This document shows, in pieces, positions 7,186-15,985 of a stretch of DNA of 64,000 nt (positions are counted from its first letter, which is position 1; every line of letters starts with the position of its first letter). A program made the translations under genes and the position numbers. Source of the stretch: Paenibacillaceae bacterium (GTDB lineage Bacteria; Bacillota; Clostridia; Lachnospirales; Lachnospiraceae); the NCBI GenBank assembly GCA_015057705.1, contig SVDU01000005.1, forward strand, positions 160,304 through 224,303, given 5' to 3'. Under the pieces are notes generated by a model, which did no database searches, was not told the origin of the DNA, and saw only the letters and a list, made by a program, of their open reading frames with translations.

Positions 7186-8532
7186 TCAGGCAAATTCCCT
7201 GCGGTAAACCAATGGAGCGGCTAAAATAACCAGCGCGCAAATGACCCATAAGACAGGCTCACAGATACATACAGCCGGATATCCCCACACTGGTACGATC
7301 ATAATGGAAAACCATACTTTCCCAATCAGTTCGATTACACTGCATAGCAGAGGGAGTCCTGGATGCCCCATCCCCTGCAATGCGCTCCGCATAATTACAA
7401 GAAATGCCATTGGTGGAATCATTGGTATACTGATTTGGAGGTAAAGTACTGCACTGGAAACAACTTCCTGGCTGACACTCCCCGTAATGAGCTTTACTGC
7501 ATTTTCCCCAAACAGAAATGTAAACGTAACAGCAAACAGCCACCACACACCGTAGATAAGCAGGGCCGTTTTAATCCCTTTCCCTATTCGTGTATTGCGA
7601 TTGGCTCCATAATTCTGGCTGGAATAAGTAGCAATACTTGCCGCCAGAGCAAGCCCTGGATTATAGAACAGCTCAGCCAGACGGCGTGCTCCCATCTGGG
7701 CGGCTATATAGACACTGCCCAGTGCATTGATACTGCTCTGTAAAACTACGCTTCCAATATTATAAATGGTGCTCATAAGTGCCATACTGAGTCCTGTCCA
7801 GAGCATTTTATAAACAAATGCAGGTTTTACATGAAAATCTTTTTTCTGAAAACATAAATCCCGATAATTTTTTACAATATAAAAAAAGCATAATCCCCCG
7901 CTGACTCCCTGAGCGAGCACAGTCGCAATTGCCGCCCCCTGCACTCCCATTGCCAGATTTCCCATAAACAAAAAATCCAGTCCTACATTCAATACACTGC
8001 TAAAGAGTAAAAACAGCAGCGGAGTGAAGCTGTTGCCTACAGCCTGAAGCAAACTGAATTCCAGATTATACGCCATAGAAAAAGGGATTCCCGCCAGAAT
8101 AATCGTAGAATAGTTGAGCGCACCTGGCAGGGTATCCTCTGGTATCTGAAGCCCCTCTATAATTGGATGCCTGAACAACAGTAAAAACATTGTAAGGAAT
8201 GCACCAAAGATACAGGCGATCGTGACCATATAGCAGACAGCCTGCTTCATCTCCTTTTTTTCTCCTGCGCCAAAATACTTGCTTACAATCAGAGCCAGGC
8301 CATTATTCAATCCAAAAACAAAATTTGTAATAAGGCTGTATAGCGCCGCCGTAGCGCCAATTTCTGCCAAAGCTCCATCTCCTAACAGATGACCTGCGAT
8401 TGATGCATCCGCCAGACTATATAGCTGCTGCAATAAATTTCCGAAAAAAAGAGGCAAAGAAAAATAGAGAAGCAATTGAAACGGGCTGCCTTTCGTCATA
8501 TCAAGAACACGACTTTTGTGATACATCTGCAT
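7186..8532 (-). CDS. MATE-family multidrug/Na+ antiporter
   Basis: Integral membrane exporter of 448 residues with about 12 hydrophobic segments. The N-terminal MATE signature (PLFFGNLLQQLYSLADA, about 31-47) is repeated in weaker form in the second half. It probably expels organic cations using a Na+ or H+ gradient; substrate unknown. A GGAGG site lies 9 nt from the ATG. It diverges from an AraC/cupin regulator that may control it. Confidence 0.93.
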   Translation of the reverse strand: MQMYHKSRVLDMTKGSPFQLLLYFSLPLFFGNLLQQLYSLADASIAGHLLGDGALAEIGATAALYSLITNFVFGLNNGLALIVSKYFGAGEKKEMKQAVCYMVTIACIFGAFLTMFLLLFRHPIIEGLQIPEDTLPGALNYSTIILAGIPFSMAYNLEFSLLQAVGNSFTPLLFLLFSSVLNVGLDFLFMGNLAMGVQGAAIATVLAQGVSGGLCFFYIVKNYRDLCFQKKDFHVKPAFVYKMLWTGLSMALMSTIYNIGSVVLQSSINALGSVYIAAQMGARRLAELFYNPGLALAASIATYSSQNYGANRNTRIGKGIKTALLIYGVWWLFAVTFTFLFGENAVKLITGSVSQEVVSSAVLYLQISIPMIPPMAFLVIMRSALQGMGHPGLPLLCSVIELIGKVWFSIMIVPVWGYPAVCICEPVLWVICALVILAAPLVYRREFA

Positions 8533-8624
8533 AAAACTCTTCCTCCCTGACAGATGTCTAATACAGCATTAAAACCCCACATTCTACCTGTATTTCCTAC
8601 TCTCATTATATACATAAATAATAC

Positions 8625-8653
8625 TTGCTGCTTTCACGAAAACGTCATATACT
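8625..8653 (+). promoter_or_regulatory. Promoter of the AraC/cupin gene
   Basis: -35 TTGCTG (8625-8630), 17-bp spacer, -10 TATACT (8648-8653), plus strand, 30 bp before the start codon. Confidence 0.55.
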
Positions 8654-8683
8654 ATAAAAAAAACGACAAAAGAGGGGATCTAA

Positions 8684-9586
8684 ATGATTCGAAGCAGAAA
8701 TTATGTTTCAACAGACAGCCATAGAAAAGAATTGCAGGAACAGGGCTTCCGGCTTTTTGACCTGCTTGCAAATGAAGGTGATATCCACCAATATATTGCA
8801 GATTGCATCCCTTCCCACTGGCATTTGGAATTAGAAGTTTTTATTTTATTACAAGGCAGTGTTCTGATTCAGATTGGAGACAATTCCTATTACGTGGAAG
8901 CCGGCGAAGGGTGCTTTATCAATACTGGTGTTTTGCATTCGTTTACCGCAATTGTACCTTCTCCCTGTGTCTATCATTCCTTTGTGTTTGACTCCGGTAT
9001 TATAGGCGGTACGCCTGGAAGTGTTTTTGATACGATGTATGTACGTCCTTTATTGAATGCAGGACCAGATTTTCTGAAATTTGGAAGAGAAGCTGAAGAT
9101 AAACCGTTTTTTCAGCAGTTTGATATCGCCTTTACTGCCTGCGCAGAGGAAAAACCCGGTTATGAATTTGTAGTTCGGGAAGCAATGTCAAAAATATTGC
9201 TTTACACAAAGGAAAGGCATCAGACTATGCCTTCCCGCAGAATGCCAACAATTCAGGAAGCCCGTTTAAAACAGATGTTGGAATGGATTGACGAAAATCT
9301 AAGAAATGCGATGACGGTGAAAGAAATTGCAGATACAGCAAATATTTGTGCCAGAGAATGCCAGCGCATATTCAGCCGGTATCTGCATTACAGCCCGATG
9401 GCTTATATTCAGCGGAGGCGGCTTTTTAAAGCTGCAGAGCAGCTTTCAACCACAGATGCCCCCATAACTGAAATTGCTTTTGACTGTGGCTTCTCAAGCC
9501 CCAGCTATTTCACCAAGCAGTTTAAATGTCTGGTTGGTGCCACCCCCACAGAATACCGCACTGCAATACAGGAAAAGCGGCTCTAA
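8684..9586 (+). CDS. AraC-family regulator with cupin sensor domain
   Basis: 300 residues. An N-terminal cupin (HWHLELEVFILLQGSVLIQIG, about 46-66, with a conserved HxH/E pattern) is followed by a linker and a C-terminal double helix-turn-helix (about 200-295). GAGGGG lies 6 nt before the ATG. The cupin suggests it senses a small ligand, often a sugar. Divergent from the MATE exporter, which is the likely target. It ends 12 bp from a convergent gene. Confidence 0.92.
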   Translation: MIRSRNYVSTDSHRKELQEQGFRLFDLLANEGDIHQYIADCIPSHWHLELEVFILLQGSVLIQIGDNSYYVEAGEGCFINTGVLHSFTAIVPSPCVYHSFVFDSGIIGGTPGSVFDTMYVRPLLNAGPDFLKFGREAEDKPFFQQFDIAFTACAEEKPGYEFVVREAMSKILLYTKERHQTMPSRRMPTIQEARLKQMLEWIDENLRNAMTVKEIADTANICARECQRIFSRYLHYSPMAYIQRRRLFKAAEQLSTTDAPITEIAFDCGFSSPSYFTKQFKCLVGATPTEYRTAIQEKRL

Positions 9587-9598
9587 TAATAGCCATAT

Positions 9599-10621
9599 CT
9601 ACGGAGTCCCGTCATTTTCCTCTTCGTATGCATCCTCCATTTTCACTGAATCTTCCATCTGCTCCTCAAGGAATTTCACGCGGATAACTGCCTGAGGCCA
9701 GTTAATAGAAATCTGACTATGTCTGCTTTTCCCCCTGGCTTCTCCCGCTATTATTTGCAATAGCTCCTCCATAACAGCCTTCGTGAGATATCCCCCCCGC
9801 CAATGAAAGGTGAAGATTTTTCCTTTTTTAATTGCCTGCTGGCATCTCTTTGCTATCTCTTCCATTTTGGTGAAAGAAAGTTTTTTATCCCTATAATAAA
9901 AATGATCCCCATCTCCGCATGCCGGAACCTTATATATCACAGGCTCATGATCCTTAAAGATTCCCTTATCATCCAGGTTAAAATAGTCATATCTCAGTTC
10001 TTTTTTCCCTAATGTATTATCAAATGTGGCATCCAGATGATACCACATCCCATTGATCCGAATCACGTTCCATGCGTGCCTGTATTTGATGTTCTTTTCC
10101 GGATTGTTCTCTGAAATAACAACAATACAGGGAATGGAAAGCCGGTCGCAAAGGATCTTCACCGACTTTGCGATTCCCTCACAAACCCCCACTCCCTGCC
10201 CCAGCGGACCCAGAATTTCATGGGAATACTGTTTTTTCAGCTTATCATAAGTAACATTTTCACAGATAAAATCATGAATGTATAGTTCTTTCTCCCAATC
10301 ACTTTTATCTTTCACCACCCTGGCAAGCTTCTCCACCCTGGCCGTCATCGCCACCTGATGTTCTTTAATTTTATTCTTATCAAGTAAATAAACCGGCTTC
10401 ATCTTTACCAGTGTGGAGTTATCGTAAAAGGAATATTGAAATGTGGAAGCATAAAATATCTCCGGACAATCCAATCTCAACTTAAAAAAGATATCGCTCA
10501 GCTCAGCCCCATCGATTCTTTGCACATCAAAGCTCTGTGAAAGTGACTCCAGGCCACTCTTAATGACCTGGTAAATTCTTTGTTGCTGCTTATTCATCTG
10601 ACTATAGTAATATGGTTCCAT
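9599..10621 (-). CDS. Transglutaminase-like domain protein
   Basis: 340 residues, no signal peptide or membrane segment. It has a papain-like transglutaminase core with the triad C147 (in GVCEGIA), H182 (in RHAWNVI) and D197 (in HLDATFD). These domains act as cysteine proteases or cross-linkers; the exact reaction is unknown. GAGGAG precedes the ATG at 10621. It lies 38 bp downstream of the DUF6323-like gene, so both are probably one unit. Confidence 0.85.
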   Translation of the reverse strand: MEPYYYSQMNKQQQRIYQVIKSGLESLSQSFDVQRIDGAELSDIFFKLRLDCPEIFYASTFQYSFYDNSTLVKMKPVYLLDKNKIKEHQVAMTARVEKLARVVKDKSDWEKELYIHDFICENVTYDKLKKQYSHEILGPLGQGVGVCEGIAKSVKILCDRLSIPCIVVISENNPEKNIKYRHAWNVIRINGMWYHLDATFDNTLGKKELRYDYFNLDDKGIFKDHEPVIYKVPACGDGDHFYYRDKKLSFTKMEEIAKRCQQAIKKGKIFTFHWRGGYLTKAVMEELLQIIAGEARGKSRHSQISINWPQAVIRVKFLEEQMEDSVKMEDAYEEENDGTP

Positions 10622-10659
10622 TTAATATATCTCCTCTTCTATCTCAACCCCCATACGAA

Positions 10660-11196
10660 CTACCTCCAGCAAAGTTCTTTCAGTGTCTGTAAATACAGAT
10701 CTTTATCCCACCTCTGTACAATGTCTATCTTGGAAAACTCTCCCTTACCCTGGGTAGTCTTATACCCCTTATAACCAGCCCTGATTGCCTCACTGAATAT
10801 TTCAAGACAAGTGCTTTCCAGATATTCCAGATCCCCATAGCAAACATCTTCAAATTGTTCTTTCATAAAATTAAGCAGCTCTTCATCTGTAATCTCATCC
10901 TGCATTTCATTCTTATACAGAAAAAAAATTTCCTGGAGCCGGATCAGCGTATCCAAATAGTTATCCTGAGAAATAAATTCAGAATCGCAGAAAATATATA
11001 TAATCTGCGGAATCACGCTCTGGCCAAATTCAATTCTTCGTTCAGCTTTCAACGTATGGCTTTTCTCTTCAATCAAATCTTCCGTATCTTCCTCCGATAA
11101 TTGAAGCCCATATTTTGATGTATACTGATTGGTTTCCTGTATCTGCTTCAACCACTGCTGCCGATTCATGACTTCAAGCCAATTTTGCTCATCCAT
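10660..11196 (-). CDS. DUF6323-like conserved hypothetical protein
   Basis: 178 residues, mostly helical and acidic, soluble. The pattern RIEFG...FCDS.FISQDNY...ETL-type helix...YKNE..DE.TDEELL.FM resembles the clostridial DUF6323 family (recalled, not searched). Function unknown. Start: GGAGG is too close to the ATG at 11202 and 7 nt from the ATG at 11196, so the second is chosen. Upstream of the transglutaminase-like gene. Confidence 0.7.
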   Translation of the reverse strand: MDEQNWLEVMNRQQWLKQIQETNQYTSKYGLQLSEEDTEDLIEEKSHTLKAERRIEFGQSVIPQIIYIFCDSEFISQDNYLDTLIRLQEIFFLYKNEMQDEITDEELLNFMKEQFEDVCYGDLEYLESTCLEIFSEAIRAGYKGYKTTQGKGEFSKIDIVQRWDKDLYLQTLKELCWR

Positions 11197-11287
11197 ATAC
11201 ATACCTCCATTCGTGTAAGTAGTATATCCCTTTTGAGCTGAATTTTGTAGTCTTGAGTTTTAACCGTTTTCATGGTAAAATATAAGT

Positions 11288-11312
11288 GTAGAGAGGAGAA
11301 TATCCTCTCTAC
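11288..11312 (-). terminator. Stem-loop after the ABC exporter gene
   Basis: A perfect 10-bp stem (11288-11297 with 11303-11312), 5-nt loop, 8 bp past the stop. The downstream minus strand (ACTTATATTTTACC) has only a broken T-run, so efficiency is uncertain. Confidence 0.5.
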
Positions 11313-11320
11313 AAACTCGT

Positions 11321-13003
11321 TTACTGCATGCTCTTATGATACAAGTCAGAAAAATACATTCCATTCTTTAGTAGTTCATCAAATGTTCCCTGCTCAACAA
11401 TATGACCATCAGAAAATACAATAATCCGGTCAAAATTTATGATGGAAGTTAGTCGGTGTGCAATTGCTATAACCGTTTTCTCCGACAGAAGGTTCATTAC
11501 TTCATTCATAACAGCCTCTTCCGTTATATTATCCAAGGCAGAAGTCGCTTCATCCAGAATTACAATATTATTTTTCTGAAACCACAGCCTGGCTAATGCC
11601 AGTCTCTGCCTTTCACCTCCAGATAATATCATACCACGTTCACCGATAAGCGTATCAATTCCGCGATCCATTTTTGACACCGAATCATTTAGCTTCATTT
11701 TCTTTAATATTTCCTGGATGTATTGGTCATTTTGGTTCTGGTTATGAACAATATTCTCTCTGACCGTACCATCAAATACCGGAGCTTCCTGTGAGATATA
11801 GCTTACATTTTTATACAGACTTTCCAGGCTTATGTCCCTTAATTCACTACCATCAATCTGAATACTGCCAGAATCATATTTTAATAATCCCAATAAAAGT
11901 TTAATTAGTGTTGTTTTTCCGGAACCACTACTCCCCACAAGCGCTATTTTTTCTCCCTTGTGAATCTCAACATTCAAATTATTAATAACTTTCTTGTTAT
12001 TATATTGAAAGCAAAGATCTGTTATCTTAATATCGCCTTGTTCTACTTCAACACTCTTTCCTATCTCTAATTGCTCATCTTCTTTCATGTTGAGAATTTT
12101 TTCAAATCTGCAGTATGTAGCTTTATCCAGTTTATACTGGACAGTTAATACATTAAAGATTGCAATTGGTGTATAGGCATTTTCAACCAGGGAAATAAGT
12201 GCCACTGAGGTTCCTATCGAGACAGATGGATTCAACCAGGCGTATATAAGGATTCCTACATTTAAAAATGCTACAAGTATTGCAAATATGGTGAAAAATG
12301 CTTCGTGGATCATATTCATCTTTACTTTAGATTTTATAATCTCATTCTTCGAATTTACTGCTTTTTCTATTTCATAAGGAAATCGGCAGCTCATTCGAAA
12401 TGTGACCATCTCCATAAATCCGCGAACCAGATAATGATTCATCATTTCTTCATTGCACAAGATTTTTTCCTTGATTGAATACAGTAACTTCAAAAGTAAA
12501 TTCGTGACGATAAATACAAAAACATAACCGAACAATATTAAGTAAGTGATAAACGGATTCAATTTCCATATAAAAAAGACGCTAAATAAAATGGTTGGTA
12601 TCAATTGCCTGCAAACACATAACCAATACTCAAAAATAAATTTTCCTGCATTTGCCCCATTCTCAATACTTTGTGTAAGTTTTCCTGTACCCAACGATTG
12701 ATACTCAATATACTGGATTTTACTAACCTTTTTTAAAGCCTGTACTTTAAAATCTAAATAAATTCCACTTCGAAGCTTTTGATTTGGATATTCGTCAAAA
12801 TAATTTAGCAAGTAAAAACTAATTAATACAATTCCATAAACAAGAATAGTATCTACTCTGATTGTGTGATCATTAAACTCATCAATTATCTTTTGAAAAA
12901 ATCTTATTTTATAGTTTGTTAAAAATGCAATTAATAAACCGGTTATAACGTATAAGGCAATCGCCTTTCTATTCTCTTTTATGACTTCTTTTATTTGGCT
13001 CAT
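11321..13003 (-). CDS. ABC exporter, fused membrane and ATPase domains
   Basis: 560 residues. Six membrane segments lie in about 1-300, then a nucleotide-binding domain with Walker A GSSGSGKT (357-364), signature LSGGE (460-464), Walker B VILDE (481-485) and a switch histidine in AHRLTS. It works as a homo- or heterodimeric half-transporter, exporting a peptide, lipid or drug. There is no peptidase (C39) domain and no second half-transporter beside it. RBS AAGGAG is at 13012-13017. The gene is visibly AT-richer than its neighbours and adjoins a toxin-antitoxin pair, suggesting horizontal transfer. Confidence 0.9.
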   Translation of the reverse strand: MSQIKEVIKENRKAIALYVITGLLIAFLTNYKIRFFQKIIDEFNDHTIRVDTILVYGIVLISFYLLNYFDEYPNQKLRSGIYLDFKVQALKKVSKIQYIEYQSLGTGKLTQSIENGANAGKFIFEYWLCVCRQLIPTILFSVFFIWKLNPFITYLILFGYVFVFIVTNLLLKLLYSIKEKILCNEEMMNHYLVRGFMEMVTFRMSCRFPYEIEKAVNSKNEIIKSKVKMNMIHEAFFTIFAILVAFLNVGILIYAWLNPSVSIGTSVALISLVENAYTPIAIFNVLTVQYKLDKATYCRFEKILNMKEDEQLEIGKSVEVEQGDIKITDLCFQYNNKKVINNLNVEIHKGEKIALVGSSGSGKTTLIKLLLGLLKYDSGSIQIDGSELRDISLESLYKNVSYISQEAPVFDGTVRENIVHNQNQNDQYIQEILKKMKLNDSVSKMDRGIDTLIGERGMILSGGERQRLALARLWFQKNNIVILDEATSALDNITEEAVMNEVMNLLSEKTVIAIAHRLTSIINFDRIIVFSDGHIVEQGTFDELLKNGMYFSDLYHKSMQ

Positions 13004-13043
13004 TCCTGTACTCCTTTTTATTTAAGCTGATTGGAAAAAGGGT

Positions 13044-13120
13044 CAGTACAGTTGAGACTGTTAACATATTTTAAAATTAACCTCAGCACAATCTGCTAAC
13101 AGATTATATCAACTGTACTG
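13044..13120 (-). promoter_or_regulatory. Promoter and long inverted repeat upstream of the ABC exporter
   Basis: Extended -10 TGATATAAT (13103-13111, minus strand) has no good -35. It is flanked by a perfect 12-bp inverted repeat: CAGTACAGTTGA (13044-13055) and TCAACTGTACTG (13109-13120). Both arms contain the CTGTAC/GTACAG hexamer found in the yefM operator; a third copy is at 13006-13011 beside the RBS. On the minus strand the distal arm is followed by ACCCTTTTT, so the stem could alternatively terminate yefM-yoeB transcripts. Confidence 0.5.
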
Positions 13121-13182
13121 AGTAGTTACCTCGGATGCTTTTCAAAAGGATACACCGCCTGTCTTTGATAATTAGATTCTTA

Positions 13183-13446
13183 TCACTTATCGCCATAATG
13201 GTATCTACAAGCCAAAATATAGATATTTTCATTATCAATTTTATATATCAACCGATCTTTATCGTTTATTCTTCTGCTCCAAAATCCAGCTAGATTTCCA
13301 CTAAGAGCTTCTGGCTTTCCAACTCCTTCGTTCCCATTTCTAGCTATATCTTCAATTAAATGATTTATTTTTCTTAATGTTTTTCTATCTTCCGTCTGCC
13401 AATAAATATAATCATCCCAGCCGTTCTTTGTAAACACTTTATTCAT
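13183..13446 (-). CDS. yoeB: YoeB-family mRNA interferase toxin
   Basis: 87 residues. Cuts mRNA on the ribosome when freed from YefM. The residues known from E. coli YoeB are all present at the same positions: E46, R65, H83, Y84, with a C-terminal HYGDK-type tail. The start overlaps the end of yefM by 8 bp, so translation is coupled. Intact and presumably active. Confidence 0.96.
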   Translation of the reverse strand: MNKVFTKNGWDDYIYWQTEDRKTLRKINHLIEDIARNGNEGVGKPEALSGNLAGFWSRRINDKDRLIYKIDNENIYILACRYHYGDK

Positions 13447-13705
13447 CAGCTTCTACCTCAGGAAGATCATGAGTAGATACCAATCCATTTTCTAACTGAG
13501 CCTTTGATTCAATTAACCAATCATAATTACTTTTATTTCCCATTACATATATATTTTCCATCATATTGTTATAGGATTCTTCAGATAGCATAACAACATT
13601 TTTGTTATCTTTTCTTGTAACTATCATTGTCTCATAATCATCTGTGATTTTATCCATATATGTCTTCATATTATCTCTTAACGTTGTATAATTAACTGCC
13701 AACAT
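13439..13705 (-). CDS. yefM: YefM-family antitoxin
   Basis: 88 residues. A Phd/YefM fold at the N terminus (VNYTTLRDNMKTYMDKI) binds DNA and dimerises; the acidic C terminus (about 60-88) wraps the toxin. AGGAGG lies 7 nt before the ATG. It acts as repressor of its own operon through the palindrome at 13750-13767. Confidence 0.95.
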   Translation of the reverse strand: MLAVNYTTLRDNMKTYMDKITDDYETMIVTRKDNKNVVMLSEESYNNMMENIYVMGNKSNYDWLIESKAQLENGLVSTHDLPEVEADE

Positions 13706-13731
13706 AAAAGCACCTCCTTATGGTCAGTTTT

Positions 13732-13771
13732 CTGTACTTTTCATTATACCGTACAGATATCTGTACGTCAA
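13732..13771 (-). promoter_or_regulatory. yefM-yoeB promoter and autoregulatory operator
   Basis: -35 TTGACG (13766-13771), 17-bp spacer, -10 TATAAT (13743-13748). The spacer holds the perfect palindrome CGTACAGATATCTGTACG (13750-13767). A lone half-site CTGTAC sits at 13732-13737 near +1. In E. coli YefM binds a long palindrome plus a short site, both with a TGTACA-type core; the arrangement here is similar. Confidence 0.85.
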
Positions 13772-13792
13772 TAGTAATATTATATGCAAAAT

Positions 13793-13832
13793 AATAAAAA
13801 AAATCCCCAGAACATCTCTGTTCTGAGGATTT
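13793..13832 (-). terminator. Terminator of rplM-rpsI
   Basis: A 14-bp stem (13801-13814 with 13819-13832, one G-U pair), 4-nt loop, then a T-run on the minus strand. Confidence 0.9.
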
Positions 13833-13846
13833 GAAGTTTGCAAATA

Positions 13847-14239
13847 TTATCTCTTTGAGAACTGCGGCGCACGACGAGCTGCCTTTAAGCCGTATTTCTT
13901 TCTTTCTTTCATTCTTGGATCTCTTGTTAAATATCCTGCTTTTTTAAGAACTGGACGGAATTCGATGTCAGCTTTCAGTAAAGCTCTAGCGATTCCGTGT
14001 CTTACAGCACCAGCCTGTCCGGTGAAACCACCGCCGTGTACGTTTACTAAAACGTCGAACTTATCTACTGTCTCTGTTGCTGTTAATGGCTGACGAACTA
14101 CAACCTTTAATGTCTCAAGACCGAAGTACTGATCGATGTCTCTCTTATTGATAGTGATCTTACCTGTACCTGGTACTAAATATACTCTAGCGATAGATTT
14201 TTTTCTTCTACCTGTTCCGTAAAATTTTGCATTAGCCAT
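13847..14239 (-). CDS. rpsI: 30S ribosomal protein S9
   Basis: 130 residues, basic, with the family signature [19 protein letters not shown] and the C-terminal SKR tail that reaches the P-site tRNA. Second gene of the rplM-rpsI operon, 28 bp after rplM. Confidence 0.99.
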   Translation of the reverse strand: MANAKFYGTGRRKKSIARVYLVPGTGKITINKRDIDQYFGLETLKVVVRQPLTATETVDKFDVLVNVHGGGFTGQAGAVRHGIARALLKADIEFRPVLKKAGYLTRDPRMKERKKYGLKAARRAPQFSKR

Positions 14240-14267
14240 GATAACTTCCTCCTTTCAGCACCTCTGA

Positions 14268-14702
14268 TTAAAATTTGAATTCTAAAACTTCTGGTTTCTG
14301 AGCAGCGTTATCATGTTCTGCGCCAGCATATACGTGAAGTTTTGTTATCATGCTTCTTCCTAAAGGTCCCTTTGGAAGCATTCCCTTAACTGCTAATTCA
14401 ATAACTCTTTCAGGCTTTTTAGCCATCATTTCTCTTAAAGTTGTTTCTTTCATACCGCCAACATAGTCAGAATGGCTGTAGTAAATCTTCTGATCTAATT
14501 TCTTACCGGTAACTTCAATCTTATTTGCGTTTACTACGATTACATAATCACCGCAATCCATATGTGGTGTGTAAATCGGTTTGTTTTTTCCTCTTAATAC
14601 TTTAGCTACTTCTGAAGCCAAGCGTCCTAATGTATATCCTGTAGCGTCAACTACGTACCATTTTCTTTCAATTGTTGCTGGACTAGCCATAAAAGTCTTC
14701 AT
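14268..14702 (-). CDS. rplM: 50S ribosomal protein L13
   Basis: 144 residues; [19 protein letters not shown] start and the [10 protein letters not shown] motif are typical. It binds 23S rRNA early in 50S assembly. First gene of the operon, behind a long leader (14703-14854) and a consensus promoter. A GGAGGT site precedes the ATG. Confidence 0.99.
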   Translation of the reverse strand: MKTFMASPATIERKWYVVDATGYTLGRLASEVAKVLRGKNKPIYTPHMDCGDYVIVVNANKIEVTGKKLDQKIYYSHSDYVGGMKETTLREMMAKKPERVIELAVKGMLPKGPLGRSMITKLHVYAGAEHDNAAQKPEVLEFKF

Positions 14703-14854
14703 TGGACAACCTCCTGTAAATTATGGTGTTTTTAAGCATTATGGTGCGAAAAATCGTCACCATTTCTCGAAAAGCTGAAAACAACTTTCCAAAAGTTATA
14801 TTACAAAATGCTCATTCCGGGGCTTGGCTTGAACATTTTCGTCTAACGTCACAG
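14703..14854 (-). promoter_or_regulatory. rplM 5' leader, candidate L13 leader element
   Basis: About 150 nt of untranslated leader between the predicted start of transcription and rplM. It contains repeated hairpin-forming stretches, such as the related segments GCACCATAATGC and AACACCATAATT. Firmicutes often carry an autoregulatory L13 leader at this place. Identity with that Rfam family was not tested. Confidence 0.4.
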
Positions 14855-14860
14855 TTATAC

Positions 14861-14889
14861 ATTATATTACATTTCTACCTGTGTGTCAA
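14861..14889 (-). promoter_or_regulatory. Consensus promoter of rplM-rpsI
   Basis: -35 TTGACA (14884-14889), 17-bp spacer, -10 TATAAT (14861-14866); both hexamers are perfect. Confidence 0.9.
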
Positions 14890-14928
14890 CCTTTTTTCCT
14901 GTAAAAACAGGGGTTTTTTCCTTTAAAA

Positions 14929-15969
14929 TCAAGGCTTTGCAGGATGACTTCCAGTTACCATCCATCCATTTCCTAATTCGTCAGAATGAAAACTGTAAAA
15001 TCCGTATGCTCTGCCTGGAATAATCCGGTTATCCTCTTCCTCATCTTTTACCAATACCGTATGAGCTCCGTTTCTCACCGCCTGATGCACCACACGGATC
15101 AGGAGTCGTTCAAAATCATCTTCCCTGCATCTGTGAATTATCAGACTTGCTTCCTTATGAGATGGAATCCGATGCTGATATAGAGTATAGCTCCACTCCT
15201 TATTTTCACCCTTAATTTCTTTCTCAAGTTCTTTTTCATACTCAAGGCTTACCAGGGTAAGACCTTTTGCTGCTGCTTTTGGTCCTGCTGCGTTCCGGTC
15301 CCTGGCATCTATAATCTCTTCCATATATTGGGGGGGATAAACTCCCATACCTACCTTCATCAGGGTACCTGCAATGATTCTCACCATGTTATATAAAAAT
15401 CCATTACCCTTAATCCGGATTGTTATGAGATCATCAGACTTTAGAACCTGAAGACTGTAAATAGTACGCACCGTCTCCTCTGCCTGCCCTCTAGCAGTAC
15501 AGAAACTTTTAAAATCATGTTCTCCCACTATATAGGCCGATGCTTCTCTCATCTTCTCCACATCAAGGGGAAAATAGCAGAAATAGCTGTACAGCCGCAT
15601 GGTTGGAATTTCTATCTTACGATTCATTATCTTATAATCATATGTTTTAACGCAGTTCTGCTTCCTGGGGTGGTAGGTTTCCGATACCTCTTCTGAGTGA
15701 AGTACCCGTATGTCATCTGGCAGCCTTTGGTTTAAGGCAAAACAGATCTTGTCTGCAGGCATTCGGTTTTCTGTATCAAAAACTGCCACATTTCCCTCCG
15801 AATGCACTCCGGAATCTGTTCTGCTGGCACCTGTTACAGTAATTGGCTCCTTTAATAAGTCTGTCAGAGTCCGGTTTAAAACCTCCTCAATGGTGATACC
15901 ATTGTTCTGAATCTGCCAGCCGCAGTAATTGGTTCCGTCGTAGGCAACGATCATCTTAACCCGTTTCAT
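14929..15969 (-). CDS. truA: tRNA pseudouridine(38-40) synthase TruA with C-terminal extension
   Basis: Converts U38-U40 of the tRNA anticodon arm to pseudouridine. The TruA core is residues 1-245, with the catalytic aspartate D52 in SRTDSGVH and the GNGFLYNMVRIIAGT motif (188-202). Typical bacterial TruA ends near 245-265; here about 100 extra residues follow (246-346), not recognised, containing EWSYTLYQHRIPSHKEAS and a compact alpha/beta-looking tail. Last gene of the ecfA1-ecfA2-ecfT-truA unit, 16 bp after ecfT. Confidence 0.95.
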   Translation of the reverse strand: MKRVKMIVAYDGTNYCGWQIQNNGITIEEVLNRTLTDLLKEPITVTGASRTDSGVHSEGNVAVFDTENRMPADKICFALNQRLPDDIRVLHSEEVSETYHPRKQNCVKTYDYKIMNRKIEIPTMRLYSYFCYFPLDVEKMREASAYIVGEHDFKSFCTARGQAEETVRTIYSLQVLKSDDLITIRIKGNGFLYNMVRIIAGTLMKVGMGVYPPQYMEEIIDARDRNAAGPKAAAKGLTLVSLEYEKELEKEIKGENKEWSYTLYQHRIPSHKEASLIIHRCREDDFERLLIRVVHQAVRNGAHTVLVKDEEEDNRIIPGRAYGFYSFHSDELGNGWMVTGSHPAKP

Positions 15970-15985
15970 AAATCCTCCTTTGTTC

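Noticed and set aside
7259..7743. Open frames in both directions within the MATE gene
   Set aside because: They are shadows of the MATE coding sequence, with no start signals and no family resemblance.
14881..14930. Hairpin CCTGT/ACAGG with T-run on the plus strand before truA's stop
   Set aside because: No plus-strand gene lies upstream, and on the minus strand no T-run follows the stem, so it is not called a terminator of truA.
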